A stretch of DNA of 64,000 nucleotides from Phymatolithon calcareum. Lineage: Eukaryota; Rhodophyta; Florideophyceae; Hapalidiales. The stretch lies in the NCBI GenBank assembly GCA_977006965.1, contig OZ345367.1, positions 806,001 to 870,000 on the forward strand, in the 5' to 3' direction. Shown here in pieces: positions 40,770-51,810 of this stretch. The first letter of the stretch is position 1. The number at the start of each line of letters is the position of its first letter. The position numbers and the translations under genes are program-made. The notes beneath the pieces are model-generated. The model made no database searches. It was given only the letters and a program-made list of their open reading frames with translations, and was not told the origin of the DNA.

Positions 40770-42122
40770 ATGTATCAGGGAAAGCTTTGTTTGCCTCTAA
40801 AGGCGATATTTACCATCCTCCAGTTGGCCCATGACTCTAAGATAGGAGGTCACTTTGGTTTCGCGAAAACAATGTCAAGACTGGAAAAGTACCACTGGAA
40901 ACACAAAGGAAGGGACGTGAAGCGGTATGTTCAAGTTTGTGTCACTTGTCAACAGAAGAAAGATCACAGTAGCCAGAAGCTTACTGATCGGACTTCTCTG
41001 GAGGTACCCAAGAGACGATGGGGATCGCTTGCGACTGACTTTATAGTAAGCCTTCCCAAGACGAAGAATGGCTTTGACTGCATTACTACCTGGGAGGATC
41101 GTTTATCAAGAAGAGTTCACTTCATTCCATCCAGAGAGACAGATAGCGCAGTCCATGCTGCAAACGCCTTCTTCCATAATGTCTTCAAGCACCACGGTTT
41201 GCCTGACAGCATCATCTCGGATCGGGATCCCAAGTTTACTTCGCAGGTTTGGCGTCGGCTGATGGAGCTCTGTGGTATCAAGCTCAAAATGTCTTCAAGT
41301 CGCCATCCCCAAACTGATGGTTCATCGGAAATTATGAACAGAATGGTTGAGAACTACATACGATGCTTCTATTCCTACCATCAAAATGATTGGGATGATC
41401 TGCTGGTGTCAGCTGAATTCGCCTACAACTCAGCCATAAGCGAAGACTTGGGAATGTCTCCATTTGAAATGGACTTAGGATGGAATCCAATGTCTGTTTT
41501 GGATATGTTGACTAAGAGAAATTGTGAGGTTGAAAGTGTCTCTGAGTTTAAGTCTCGGATTCAAGTATCTCTTGACGATGCGAAATATGCCTACAAGATT
41601 GCGAAGGCTCGTCAAAGTGCTCGGACATCTCTGCCTCACAAGCCTCATTCCTACAAGGTCGGTGTCAAGCTTCGGATTAATAAGAGCCTCTTCAAGGACG
41701 CTTACTCTAAGTCTCAACAATCGGATAAGTTGTCCTCTAAACGCTTTGGTCCGTTTTCTGTGAAGAGACTCATCGGGAAAAATGCTGTCAAACTGGAGTT
41801 GCCAAGTCATTTAAGGATTCATGATGTGGTGAATGTTCTTCATACAACTCCGTACTTTGACCAGCCTACTAATATATCCGCACCCATCCCAGCTGTACCT
41901 GATCCTATTCCCGCCGTTGAAGGAGAAGAGTTTATTGTGGATTCGATCCTGAAACATAGGAAGAGAGGGAAAGGATATCAGTTCTTGACTCTAATGAAAG
42001 GAAGTCCGACACATGATGCAGAACGGGACTTCATCGACAAGGATAGAACTGTGACACAAGTGTTCCTGGATTATATCAAGGACAACAAGATTATGCCGCA
42101 TCTCTACGACGGAGATGAATAA
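40770..42122 (+). CDS. gypsy integrase with chromodomain-like end
   Basis: A 450-codon frame. The zinc domain has His-His (AHDSKIGGHFG) and VCVTCQ. The catalytic core has WGSLATDFIVSLP (first Asp), IISDRDPKFTSQVW (second Asp) and SSEIMNRMVENYIR (Glu). After the GKNAVKLELPSHLRIHDV barrel there is EFIVDSILKHRKRGKGYQFL followed by TLMKGSPTHDAERDF. This matches a chromodomain, with its usual Trp residues replaced, and would steer insertion to marked chromatin. It is in a different frame from RT, so a frameshift separates them. The frame ends 47 bp before the 3' LTR, next to the purine tract AGGAGGAGGTGGGGAA. Confidence 0.93.
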   Translation: MYQGKLCLPLKAIFTILQLAHDSKIGGHFGFAKTMSRLEKYHWKHKGRDVKRYVQVCVTCQQKKDHSSQKLTDRTSLEVPKRRWGSLATDFIVSLPKTKNGFDCITTWEDRLSRRVHFIPSRETDSAVHAANAFFHNVFKHHGLPDSIISDRDPKFTSQVWRRLMELCGIKLKMSSSRHPQTDGSSEIMNRMVENYIRCFYSYHQNDWDDLLVSAEFAYNSAISEDLGMSPFEMDLGWNPMSVLDMLTKRNCEVESVSEFKSRIQVSLDDAKYAYKIAKARQSARTSLPHKPHSYKVGVKLRINKSLFKDAYSKSQQSDKLSSKRFGPFSVKRLIGKNAVKLELPSHLRIHDVVNVLHTTPYFDQPTNISAPIPAVPDPIPAVEGEEFIVDSILKHRKRGKGYQFLTLMKGSPTHDAERDFIDKDRTVTQVFLDYIKDNKIMPHLYDGDE

Positions 42123-42169
42123 CGGCGACTTCATTGACGAGGACGTCAATAGGAGGAGGTGGGGAATAG

Positions 42170-42547
42170 TGTAACAAGGGCATGCATGTAGCGCGTAAGT
42201 AGTGACAGCTTTGCTAGCTGTCAGCATGCACGTCTAGATGCTCCTGGATGCATGCGAGAAATATCCAGAATATTCGAGCACATGCACTATTTGACGAATG
42301 CATTGCTGTAAGGAAATTTCTGGAGCTCTCTAGATAATTCGTATTTTAGGGTTTTATGATATTTGTAAGTTACGTGTAAGTAATTCGATGCCAATATAAG
42401 GCATGCTCTAGTTCCGACTAGCGGACTGGAGCCAAGCACAAATCCAACCAAGTCAAGAGAGGTAAAGTCAACAATCCTCTTTAAAGCTCATCTTATCACT
42501 ACCGATACTGTGCTTGTCAACGCTAAGCTCGATCAACATCCGTTTCA
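42170..42547 (+). repeat. gypsy 3' LTR (378 bp)
   Basis: TGTAACAAGG...CATCCGTTTCA, three differences from the 5' LTR. It lacks the DNA transposon and so shows its empty site (GACTAGCGG). Confidence 0.95.
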
Positions 42548-42552
42548 GAGAA

Positions 42553-42842
42553 GGTACTGGGGAAACAATAAGTTTCTACACCAAATTCCACGATGCGACA
42601 TGGAACTGTGGCGGACTCTAAAACTGGCATGGACACATTCTTAGAATGGGCGAGCGGCGCCTGGTCCGCCAGGTGGTGCTACAATGCATCAGACCAATGC
42701 CAGAATCAATCTTTGGTGGCGTATCTAGACTAGATGTAAAAGCCGCAGTCAAACTCGCGAACGATAGGATAGAATTGAAGAAACTTAGGCCCTCGAATCG
42801 CTGTTAGCCCCACTTCGGTAAAAGACAAAATGAATGAATGAA
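42553..42842 (+). mobile_element. LINE 3' part, (AATG)n-tailed, split by gypsy
   Basis: Codes WHGHILRMGERRLVRQVVLQ and SIFGGVSRLDVKAAVKLAND to a TAG near 42810, then a tail with three AATG units. The GHILRM box is common near the end of LINE ORF2. The nucleotide match to 46399-46667 runs on across the gypsy target, so the LINE's upstream part lies just left of the gypsy (about 35420-35474). Confidence 0.8.
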
Positions 42843-43049
42843 CTATGGTCATAGCTGGTTGTGAACAAAGTGGAACGTCTACACAACGGTTGACCCAATT
42901 GCATCCTAATCGTAATCATAGTATTACGTCTCTTCCAGTACGAAAGATGATGGTGTACCGGTGACATGTGGAAATTCACAAGCGACCTAGGCGAATATAG
43001 GGGCCATAATACAGAACGTCGGAGATAGAATGACTGAGTTGGGGTTGAG

Positions 43050-43365
43050 CCCGTCCACAACATTTGTTCGCTTGCTATGAGTGGCGTCATCCCTCGTCTG
43101 CGGACGGTGCTCGCCATGCACCAACACAAGGGAGCGGTAAAGAGTAGAGTCCAAATGATCTGGCCGTCCACGTGGACTCGCGGAACGTGGAACCACCGCG
43201 CTTGCTCCGGGTGGAATCGAGTTGTCGAGCGGTAGGCAGAGAAGAAGGAGTGCTTTCCTAATTACCTCGTAGAAATAACGATCTGCCGTCATCTAAGTAG
43301 AAGTTAATTAAGAATAATGCGCTGCCTTGCGAGCCCCACGAGGGGACAAAGCAAGTGACATGACA
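43050..43365 (+). mobile_element. 316-bp retroposon with perfect 15-bp TSD
   Basis: TGAGTTGGGGTTGAG lies at 43035-43049 and again at 43366-43380. The insert shares its first 80 bp with 22806-22889. It has no poly(A) tail and no recognised protein. The target duplication marks it as retrotransposed. Confidence 0.75.
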
Positions 43366-43380
43366 TGAGTTGGGGTTGAG

Positions 43381-46300
43381 AAAATCTAGTTCAGTTAATA
43401 TGCTCGACCCATCTTTACATGCACTGGGAAGTCGGAGCAACTCTTCATTCCGGGCAAGGCAGCCCGTAAATATTATTGCTTATAGTTCTCACGTCGAGAA
43501 TTCAAGATGCTGGAAGGCAAACTATCGTTCCTTACTTATAATACGACTTCGACCGCACTGGATTCAGATTAATTTGAGATAGTTGAATTTGTTCACGCGT
43601 AAAATCAACAGTAGAAGGTAGTCCATTGTGGCTTGTATTGTCGAGTGGGCATCGTGACTGTTATACGGTTCTGTTCACTTGAGTGTCACAGCTATTACAA
43701 AAGCCAGCTTTAGGACAGCTGGCATTTTCCAAAGAGCGTAGCTGAGGAGAAAATGAAATCTGGAACTGCCGATTTGATTGAGCTGGGAGCGCTCGGATGT
43801 GAAGTAGGGTCGTCGGAAATGAATTGAGAGACTGAATTTGAATGCAAAAGAGTCACACGAGCCCTCGCTGGTGGAGACCCCCGATTCGAGAAGGTCCTAG
43901 GAGATTAGAGCACACTGGATGTGGAAGCCAATGAGACGCTCCCCAATTCGAGAGCTTAAAAATAACCGACAGAGATCTACATACGATCTGAATGAAGATT
44001 CCCGCTATCTCAACGTTGCTCGCCATAACTCCCAAATGTTTGTGGACTCTGATTCCTGTTGGGACATGTCCGCATCGTGTAGATCTCGACAGCCGTGTCG
44101 TTCAAGTCATGATTTGTGTTACAAACTTTTCGTTGGACGTCAGCCGGCTGCAACAGCTGCCTTAGCGCTGCACACCACAACTATCTGCGTAAGTAGCGGC
44201 TCCGTTAAGTGAAGAAAGCTGGTCCACATCTCACATCAGAGCCGAGAAGCTCATTCTTTGTATCTTATCTCACTGGGTCACCGAGACCACAAGCATGCGA
44301 TCTAATGTTTGTTAGCCACCACTCCAAGCCTTTCGTGCGCAATGGCGTACGCGATCTGAAATGTGCTGAGAAAAAGAAGTGACAAAAGTACAATGGCCCC
44401 TCTAGTGAGAAGCAAATATATATCCACCCACTTGCCATGGACATATACGGCTACATCGGGCCGCAATTCGATCACGCCATTCATCCTCGCACATTCCTCA
44501 TTTCCCAACGCCGATGAGTAACTCAATTTAATCACAATGAATTGGCGTGGACTCGTTCATCGTCCCGACGCTTGGGTCCAGTTTGAACAGTTGAAATTGA
44601 TTATGTCTTAGTTCGTGGATTTTCATCCTACTTGATTTTTCCTCATTGCCGCCAAATGCTATTCGGATTTCCGATAATCCTTGCTATACTCCACAGTTTC
44701 GAGCTTGCGACTGTGGTGTCGTGTGCCAACCACGTATATTTTTGCGTCTCACAGTTTTTTAGCAACTGATTTGTTGTTTATTTTAAAGCCCTCAGTAACA
44801 CTCCTAACATTGTACGAGAGCAGCTTTTCGGTACTTGTTCGTTCTAGTATATCGCCTGGTCCCTAATACAGTGACTCGTCTTTTTCTATATTTTCAATTA
44901 TGGTGGCGCTGTGGAGCATTAAGGAGTCTAATGCTTTTTCCGTTAACATTGCTCAGTTCATACTTTCTAAGTTCTTGCGCACGGTCTCCAGATGATGCTC
45001 GGCTGCCGTCTCGAATGTATCCTATACTGTAAAAGCGTCGTGCTCACTGGAGGGAACCTGCCTCTTGCCCATGCGTCTCAAAGTCATACTTTTTTCATTC
45101 CAGAGTAGATGCACTGCCTATTATTTGGAAGCACTAGATTTACTTGATAACATCACGGAGCTCGCCTCTGTCAATAAAGTGCCCAGTCTCTGCATTATAC
45201 ATCTTCCCAAGGTTCATAAAACCGATAAAAGTGTGTTTGGAAGCTCCGTGACCACATGTCCCTATTCCAACCTCAGCAATTTCCAAATGAGGGCGTTCAC
45301 CAGCCATAACGCAGTCCTACTGTAGACTGGCTCTATTTTCAACTGAGAAAACTGTCAGTAGTCGTGTACAGTTTGTTCACACCGGAAAAGCACCCATTCG
45401 CGATGAATTTCTTCTCCGAAATTGGCAACTCAAGAATGAATTGTACCTTTCCGATCTCTCCACATCCCCTCAGCCCGGCTATGTGTACGACCTCATTCTG
45501 ATCAGCCCGCACAGTGCAAGAGCGCACATACCACTTTCTCCCCTTCCTTCCCGAGCGCTCCACCTCCCTGCTGTAGGCATTAAGATACGCAGCTTATCTA
45601 TTATGAAACCTGATTAGTAGGGTATATTTTGCGGAGGGTAGTAGGCGCCAAGCCGACGATGTCAAATCAGACCGCATTTCTGTCCTTTGTCAGAAGGAGA
45701 AGGTTTGTTGATCTTTATTGAACACGCAACGACCATGACGACCATGATAATCGTACATTCAGTGAAACTTGTAATGTGCACCCAAATATAATCAACTATT
45801 ACCCTTCGTCTTCGGCCCAGTCCTAAGAACAGAGATATGGAGACTTTGTTTAAGAATAGCGACAAAAGTCCTGCAGGCTTTTTTTGGGTGCTTACGGTTG
45901 GAATGAGCAAATACAGCTGAACACAAAAGGTATTCCGTTTGTCTCTCGTACTGTGAGTGGGACATGAGGCCGTTCCGAAGAAGAAAATTTTTGGGTGAAG
46001 AAAACATCAATAGAAGCAATTTGATTGAAAAAAAGTTGATCACAATGGAAACTATGGCGTAAACCAAATGAGTGACGGTGCACTTCCCCCCTATCCTACC
46101 TCGGTTAGTATTTCGGACCCGTTGCTGAAATTGAACTTATTGCACTCCAACGCATACTCGGGTCTACGATGATGGACAAAGAGACTGAACATGAATGCAA
46201 AAGACTAACTCGAACTCTCATATGGAGAGAAACTCGAATCAAGGAAATGTTAGGAAAATAGAATGCGGTAAGTTAGAAGTAATTGAGAAGCTGCCCCGTT

Positions 46301-46398
46301 ACTCACAGTGAGGTCTTGGGTGCTTTTAAAATAAATCAACATATATCCCCCTGTAAGTGCTGCCGGCAGTGTCAAGCTGAAAAGGTTTTTTCACTTTT
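43381..46398. other. gene-free stretch with repeat relics
   Basis: A repeat containing AGAGACTGAA(T/C)(T/A)TGAATGCAAAAG occurs at about 43828 and 46178. An open frame without Met at 45291-45617 (108 codons; DEFLLRNWQLKNELYLSDLS and YDLILISPHSARAHIPLSPL) looks like an exon or a transposon relic but matches nothing known. No gene is called. Confidence 0.4.
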
Positions 46399-46667
46399 TC
46401 ATTCATTCATTTTGGTTTTTCGCCGTGTGGGGCTAGCAGCGATTTCGAGGGCCTAAGTTTCTTCCATTCTATCCTATCATTAGCGAGTTAGACTGCGGCT
46501 TTCACGTCTAGTCCAGGTACGTCGCCAAAGATTGATTTGGTGGAGAAACTTATTGCTTCCCAAGTGCCTTCTCTGCCTCCTGTACTCCCCTTTCGTACGG
46601 TTCCCTTCGCAGCAATGGAAGGGATTCTGTGCCGCGCGCGAGTGCGTGCACTACAGGACAGGAAATC
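46399..46667 (-). mobile_element. LINE 3' end, (AATG)n-tailed, with 13-bp TSD
   Basis: TTTTTTCACTTTT flanks at 46386-46398 and 46668-46680. The minus strand codes IFGDVPGLDVKAAV, matching the 42.7-kb copy. Truncated at its 5' end. Confidence 0.85.
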
Positions 46668-46954
46668 TTTTTTCACTTTTCTAAAGTTTGGTAACATAAT
46701 ATAACGTTAGACACTTTAGATTAGCATCAGAAAAGTTATTCCACCTTATGATCCACGTGCCACCTTTTCTCCAAGTATATGTCCAAGGACAGTATTGCAG
46801 AAGAAAGTATAGTGTTCTATCTCCACGTATTTACAATTAGTCGCGAAACGTCACCAAATACTCGTCATCGCCCATCGTTATGTCTGTCAGATGTTAGCAC
46901 TTACGCTTTCTTTAAAAAACCTTTACTGCTAACATCTGAATTACACCCAGAAGC

Positions 46955-47194
46955 TTGCGATTCTGTTCAGAGATGAAGATGTCACTCTCATCTAAGGCAG
47001 GAACTGGGTTCGAAGCTGTGTTGGAACGTGCCTGTCGTTCTGTTTTGATGATTCAGAGAGGGGAATACAGCGAAGAGGACGCCTCTCCTTTTTCTCAAGA
47101 AGAAACGGAACTTTGGCAAGCATCCGGGATGCATTGTTTTCAGCTCCGACTTCTAGTAGTACCAATAGTGGGTTTGATTCGTGTCAAATTCTGA
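46955..47194 (+). other. weak open frame, hypothetical
   Basis: 79 codons with an acidic, protein-like stretch (LMIQRGEYSEEDASPFSQEE). No domain is recognised, and no promoter or neighbouring exon can be assigned. It may be an exon or chance. Confidence 0.2.
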
Positions 47195-47328
47195 GTCGAA
47201 ATGAGTGACATGTGTAAAATTAACGTATAACTAATGTCCCCGTTTTCTAACAAAGTTAAATAACGTTAGCAAACGTTCGATTTTATTAGGTTGAAATAAC
47301 TAACCATTGTATCGCTTGTGAAAAAAGT

Positions 47329-47354
47329 CTCTGCTGGTGCCAACACCAGCAGAG
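47329..47354. repeat. perfect 11-bp hairpin
   Basis: CTCTGCTGGTG and its complement are separated by CCAA. A short T run follows. Isolated; no gene end is nearby. Confidence 0.6.
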
Positions 47355-47359
47355 CCTTT

Positions 47360-49740
47360 TTCCGTTGGCACTCGCTGTGCAACAATAACTGTACACGAAG
47401 TCTCTGTTGGCGTCGGTCAGTTTGTTGCACTCTCGTTTGGTCCATTTAGGCTTAAGGAGCGCTGTGCGCATAGTGCGCATGGGAAATGCCACTTACATCG
47501 TAGCATTCCACAGCCAGACTAGGCGCTCCAGTGGAATCTACCAAAGAACCAACAAGAAGAGGGCTTGGAGCACTTGGCGTTTCAACGACAGAAGTGGGCA
47601 GGTCTACAGTATTGGTCGTCGAACGGATCTAATTCCGAAAAAGGACGGAAATAAAGTTGTTCACAGTTCTGTGATTTCCATTTTTTCACGTTTTCCAGGA
47701 TGTACGAACAATAAAGCAACTCCGGCATTGCAGACATGCCTTTTCCGGTAGAGAACCACAATTTTCCCCAATGTTCTCCAAAATCAACAGATCTTTTACC
47801 ACCGAATCTCAAACAGGAAGTCCACTCATGCTGCTCTTAAAGGTTACACTTTTGCAGTCCTAAGGAGCACAAAGTCAGATTTAATTCGAAATTAGTTTCG
47901 TTTCCCGGTGCTCGCATGGCGGAAGATTTACTTCACTTCGTTACCTAGCCCCTGTGTGTTTTCTCTGATTAATAAAATTTATTGATCAGATATCGGTTAT
48001 TGTTTGCACCCCACAGTTGCAATCTGCCTCGCATTACAGTAAGAATTTAGTGGTCATTTTACTAAATTCCCTTAAAATAAAAGCAAGATTCCAACCAACC
48101 ATTCCAACATTCCAACAAAAACCCTAAAAACATCATAACAACTAAATCATAATAAAAAGTCGTTATGCAGGAGAGACTTACTCCCGAAAGAGGAGCCTCG
48201 GTTTCGCATTCAACGAACACCACGTTCATATGATAATGTCAAATCCTAAAATGCAGAATTTTCTAGTATTCAAATCAAATCGGCCCAGGAGCCAGATGGA
48301 TGACCAAGCACACTTCAACGGCTGACAAAGACATTGGTCGTAGGCCGCACTGGCCCTCGCGGCAGTACAGAGGCAATTCCACTCGAATGAGCCGCGTAAC
48401 TTGCGAAATTTTTGCAAAGTTCGCACTCCCAGTCGATCATCGTCATTGCAGTTGCGCGGTTGAAATTGATTTGTTCAGCCGTTTTTCGGCACGCGCAGTA
48501 CCCTCTTCAGCCCCACCATCATGATGATACATGGCGTGCAACTGAACGCCGTCAACCTGCCCCATTACAATCTCCCGGATCCTCCACTTGACTGGCTCTA
48601 ATACCGTAATTTGAGGTGCACGCTGGTGCATTTGTAGCCGTGCGGCTGTGTAGTCGCTCGAAACTGACGTGAATGATGCAAAGAGCTGGGGATTAACGAG
48701 CCAGGTAAGGCGCCGAGCGGCGCTTCAAGTGGACTGTCCTCTTGATCACGAGAATTGTATTTACGAAAAAATTCTGTGTGGCTCTAGAACCTTGTACAGT
48801 ACTGCTGCATGCGCACTCTTTGCAGAGCAGCATGATGCTGCAATTGGAACCGTCACAGTACCACGGTGCTACCAGAGGACGATCCTGCAGGTTCTGCTGC
48901 GATCCGCAGCAATGCCACAGACCCATGGAGTGGTAAACGTTTTGCGATATGCCCCGATAACCTAGTGAGCGGACCTCCGTAGGTCTGCACAAAAATCGGG
49001 CCGTCTTCCCCGCACTCCGTGCATCAAACACCGTCCCCTCCAATTGGCCCCCATTTCGAGCTCACCGGGTCCAATACCAGGCAGAGCGCCCTCAGATCGT
49101 TTCATCGGTGAGAGAGCTTGTTGGTCGTGGCCGACGGCGAGGAGCCGGCGAGGAAAAGCTCCCGCAACAAAGCGAAATCGCACCACCTACGGGTGGATTG
49201 TCGCGACCGATGGGTGGCTGTGCTTGCGACCATCTCACTGTTGAAGGTGACCCGCAGGTCAAAAAACAGAGTCTGTCGATTACAGCGGTCTAATGAGTGG
49301 TCCGTTCAAAATTTGAGAATTCTGCTTCATATTTCATTGTTATAAATTTAATTGGCGGGACGAACACACCATTGCTATTGCTTTTGAATGATTGGTGCGA
49401 GGAGGCGTAGTTTCGACGCACCTTGCAGCTCTCCAGCATGCTGCTATGTGGACTACAGTCCACATACACCATCACTATGATGATCATAGTTCATCCCACT
49501 ACGTGACTGTGACGGCCGCCCCATGCCCATATAATCTTTCGGCGGTCCACACCTCCGCCCTTTTTCCGACGCAAAACGGCGGGTGCTCGCACCCAACTTC
49601 TCCCCCTTCCATCCCCCTCCCTTCCTTGCGCCTTCCCGCACCCACATCTTCATTCCCGGCAGATAGTGGCGAACTGCAACGCTCTCCGCTCCACATTCCG
49701 ACATACTCGCCGCCGGTTCGGACGGCATGCGGCCGTTTTG
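47360..49740. other. gene-free stretch
   Basis: Overlapping short frames on both strands without recognised domains. GC rises after 48.9 kb toward the next gene. Nothing is called. Confidence 0.4.
49446..49536 (+). promoter_or_regulatory. candidate upstream region of the spondin–Hint gene
   Basis: A palindrome (ATGTGGACT-AC-AGTCCACAT, 49446-49465) and a TATA-like CATATAATC (49528-49536) lie 230-320 bp before the start codon. Only position and composition support a promoter. Confidence 0.3.
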
Positions 49741-49765
49741 AGCGCTGTTGCCCGGCTATCGCCGG

Positions 49766-51211
49766 ATGGATTGTCAATCATGTGCCCGCTGTCCGGCCAG
49801 CTTTCATTTGATAACGCGCCATGTACCGTTCAATGCGAAATGCTCCAGGAGAAAACCACTCATCCTGGCATTCGCGGCCCGTGTTATTCTATTGTTGATT
49901 GTCGGCGTTCTCCCCGTGACATGTGCAGCTGTCGGAGGGAAAGTGGATCCATCTGTCGTGCCGCCGGGCAGTCGTTGTAAAGGCGACCGAAATTTCCGCA
50001 TTGCCGTGGAGTATACCTGGAAACCCTTGATTTCAGTCGGAGTTGAACAAGATGGCCCAGGGTTCATGTCTCTTCTCTGCGTGGCCCACGGACCGGACTT
50101 TGAGTTGTGGAGTGTGGGCAAGGTGAATTCTCCAACTATCAACGGCCTGTTGCAAACTCAGAACTTTTCCACCATTGTGGGCGAGATAAAAAACAATATG
50201 ACGCTGAACCGCGTGAAAAGCTATAACATTTCAAGTACAAGAGTTGTCAAATCCCCCGGTTTTGACTCGGCAAACGTCACCGTCAGTCCGTCCATTAACG
50301 CCACGCTTATAAGTTGCATCGCCAGCATCACCCCCTCGCCGGATTGGTTCACGGGCATAAGTAACCTGGAAATGTGTCCGTTTAATCGTACCACAAACTC
50401 TTCCGCATACCCTACGGACCTCATGGTGGTCGATCTGCGTACATATGATGCCGAATTTAATGATCTGGAGACGGCAACAGGCGAGTCGGACCTTCTCAAA
50501 GAGGCGCGCCCGGTGACGCTACGACTGAATCTTGGTGAAAGTCTTGGGAAGGCGCAAATTGCCGTCCCTGGTCGAGCTATCGTGCCGAGTCAGACCGCAA
50601 GAGGGGAAGCTGCTAGAGAAAGCTTCCCGGAATGTTTCCCGGGTACTGCAATAGTAGAAGGTCATGACGGGAAGGTCCTCATGCGAGACCTTGTCGTGTC
50701 GCAACAAATTCGGTCCGCCGCCAATGCGTTCAGCGAGGTGTTCATGTTTTCGCACCATGACCCTCAGATTTGGACGCAATTCCTCACGCTCCGCTTTCGA
50801 CATGCGAGTCTGAATCAAACTGGTGCACTTACTGCAAGCCGCGGGCATTATGTGTACTTGTTTGACGATACGATCGACAAGACGCGAATAAGACTGGCAG
50901 CGATGGACACGATTCAAAGAGGTGACCACCTTGTTAGCGCGGATGGGGGCCCTCTGCGCGTGTCGGGCGTTGCGATGACGTGGCAGCGAGGTCTTTACAA
51001 CCCGCACACTATCGATGGCGACCTTGTTGTTGACGGAGTGCTCGTAAGCAGTTTCACTAGAGCTGTTGACCCGGAAGCAGCGAAATGGGCCATGCGACCA
51101 CTGCTAATATTGTACACGAGCGGAATGTCGAGGTTGGTGCAATTGCTAACAAGTGTGTTATCTGGACGGTTTAACTTCGGTTTAGCAAGGTTATTACCTT
51201 CGGGAAGGTAG
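49766..51211 (+). CDS. secreted spondin–Hint (hedgehog-type autoprocessing) protein
   Basis: 481 codons, intronless. I take ATG 49766. Residues 29-56 are basic then strongly hydrophobic (RRKPLILAFAARVILLLIVG), a signal peptide or signal anchor set in from the N-terminus. Residues about 75-235 form a spondin-N domain, marked by ITPSPDWFTGISNLEMCPF and VVDLRTYDA, with many N-glycosylation sites. From Cys290 (ECFPGTAIVEGHDGKVLMRDL) to about 435 there is a Hint/Hog domain. It has the initiating Cys, a TASRGHYVYLF block-B His, IQRGDHLV, and GLYNPHTIDGDLVVDGVLVS, the usual hedgehog-type ending. In known Hint proteins the Cys drives N-S acyl shift and self-cleavage; in hedgehogs it adds cholesterol. 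Here cleavage before Cys290 would release the spondin part. A 45-residue hydrophobic tail follows. Spondin–Hint is an unusual pairing. Neighbours give no operon-like clue. Confidence 0.88.
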   Translation: MDCQSCARCPASFHLITRHVPFNAKCSRRKPLILAFAARVILLLIVGVLPVTCAAVGGKVDPSVVPPGSRCKGDRNFRIAVEYTWKPLISVGVEQDGPGFMSLLCVAHGPDFELWSVGKVNSPTINGLLQTQNFSTIVGEIKNNMTLNRVKSYNISSTRVVKSPGFDSANVTVSPSINATLISCIASITPSPDWFTGISNLEMCPFNRTTNSSAYPTDLMVVDLRTYDAEFNDLETATGESDLLKEARPVTLRLNLGESLGKAQIAVPGRAIVPSQTARGEAARESFPECFPGTAIVEGHDGKVLMRDLVVSQQIRSAANAFSEVFMFSHHDPQIWTQFLTLRFRHASLNQTGALTASRGHYVYLFDDTIDKTRIRLAAMDTIQRGDHLVSADGGPLRVSGVAMTWQRGLYNPHTIDGDLVVDGVLVSSFTRAVDPEAAKWAMRPLLILYTSGMSRLVQLLTSVLSGRFNFGLARLLPSGR

Positions 51212-51810
51212 CCTAGAGCAATTGTCTATCGCAGGTTGTAGAGAGCTTAAGTTTCCTCTAGCACATTCAATCTGAGTCATGGACTAGGATCTAGCTGGAT
51301 CCATCGACTGGGTTTTCTATCGATAAGCGTTAATGCCAAGGTCATGCCTGACATACTCGATAGAGACGTCAAGGTTCCTTGTACACAAGTATTCTCTGAC
51401 GTTGAGTGTATATACATGCGGGACTATGGCGATTTTGAAGTCATCGAAGCCATAGACCGGGGTCGTCGCGGTTCAAAATTAACTGTCCTTACTATTTGCG
51501 CAATTTAATTGCAAAATGCTGAATTTGTGAGGTATGGCCGCACGGCTCGATCCCAAGGGCATCAATTCTCCCAGTGCAGCAGATGATCTACTGATCAGAG
51601 TACAATATGGTACACTAGTATGAGTTTCGAAAAGCTGTATCCGGCAGTAAAATTGCATACTTACTTCCTGAGTTTAATCGGGACTCCTAAGTTAACGGGG
51701 ATAAGCGTGGATGGCACGGTGCGCCGCTAGCCGAGTACCTTCTTCATTTTCCTCCCGCTTTCTGCTTCCACCGTCTAGACCTAGACCGTTCCCTCTCGCT
51801 AGGACGAGCA
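51212..51810. other. intergenic stretch
   Basis: Between convergent gene ends; no features seen. Confidence 0.4.

Larger units (their letters stand above)
35475..42547 (+). mobile_element. Ty3/gypsy chromovirus-type LTR retrotransposon
   Basis: Two LTRs of 378 bp (excluding an insert in the 5' one) differ at three positions that I count. GAGAA flanks the element on both sides (35470-35474, 42548-42552). Primer site, purine tract, and gag-PR-RT-RNaseH-IN order identify Ty3/gypsy; a chromodomain-like end makes it a chromovirus. Frames contain at least two stops and two frameshifts, so it is not autonomous although its LTRs are young. It landed inside a LINE copy whose parts lie on both sides. 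Confidence 0.95.

Noticed and set aside
47329-47365. Hairpin plus T run resembling a rho-independent terminator
   Set aside because: The window is eukaryotic and no gene ends there.
49804-50142. Minus-strand frames over the spondin–Hint gene
   Set aside because: They are shadows of the strongly supported plus-strand coding sequence.
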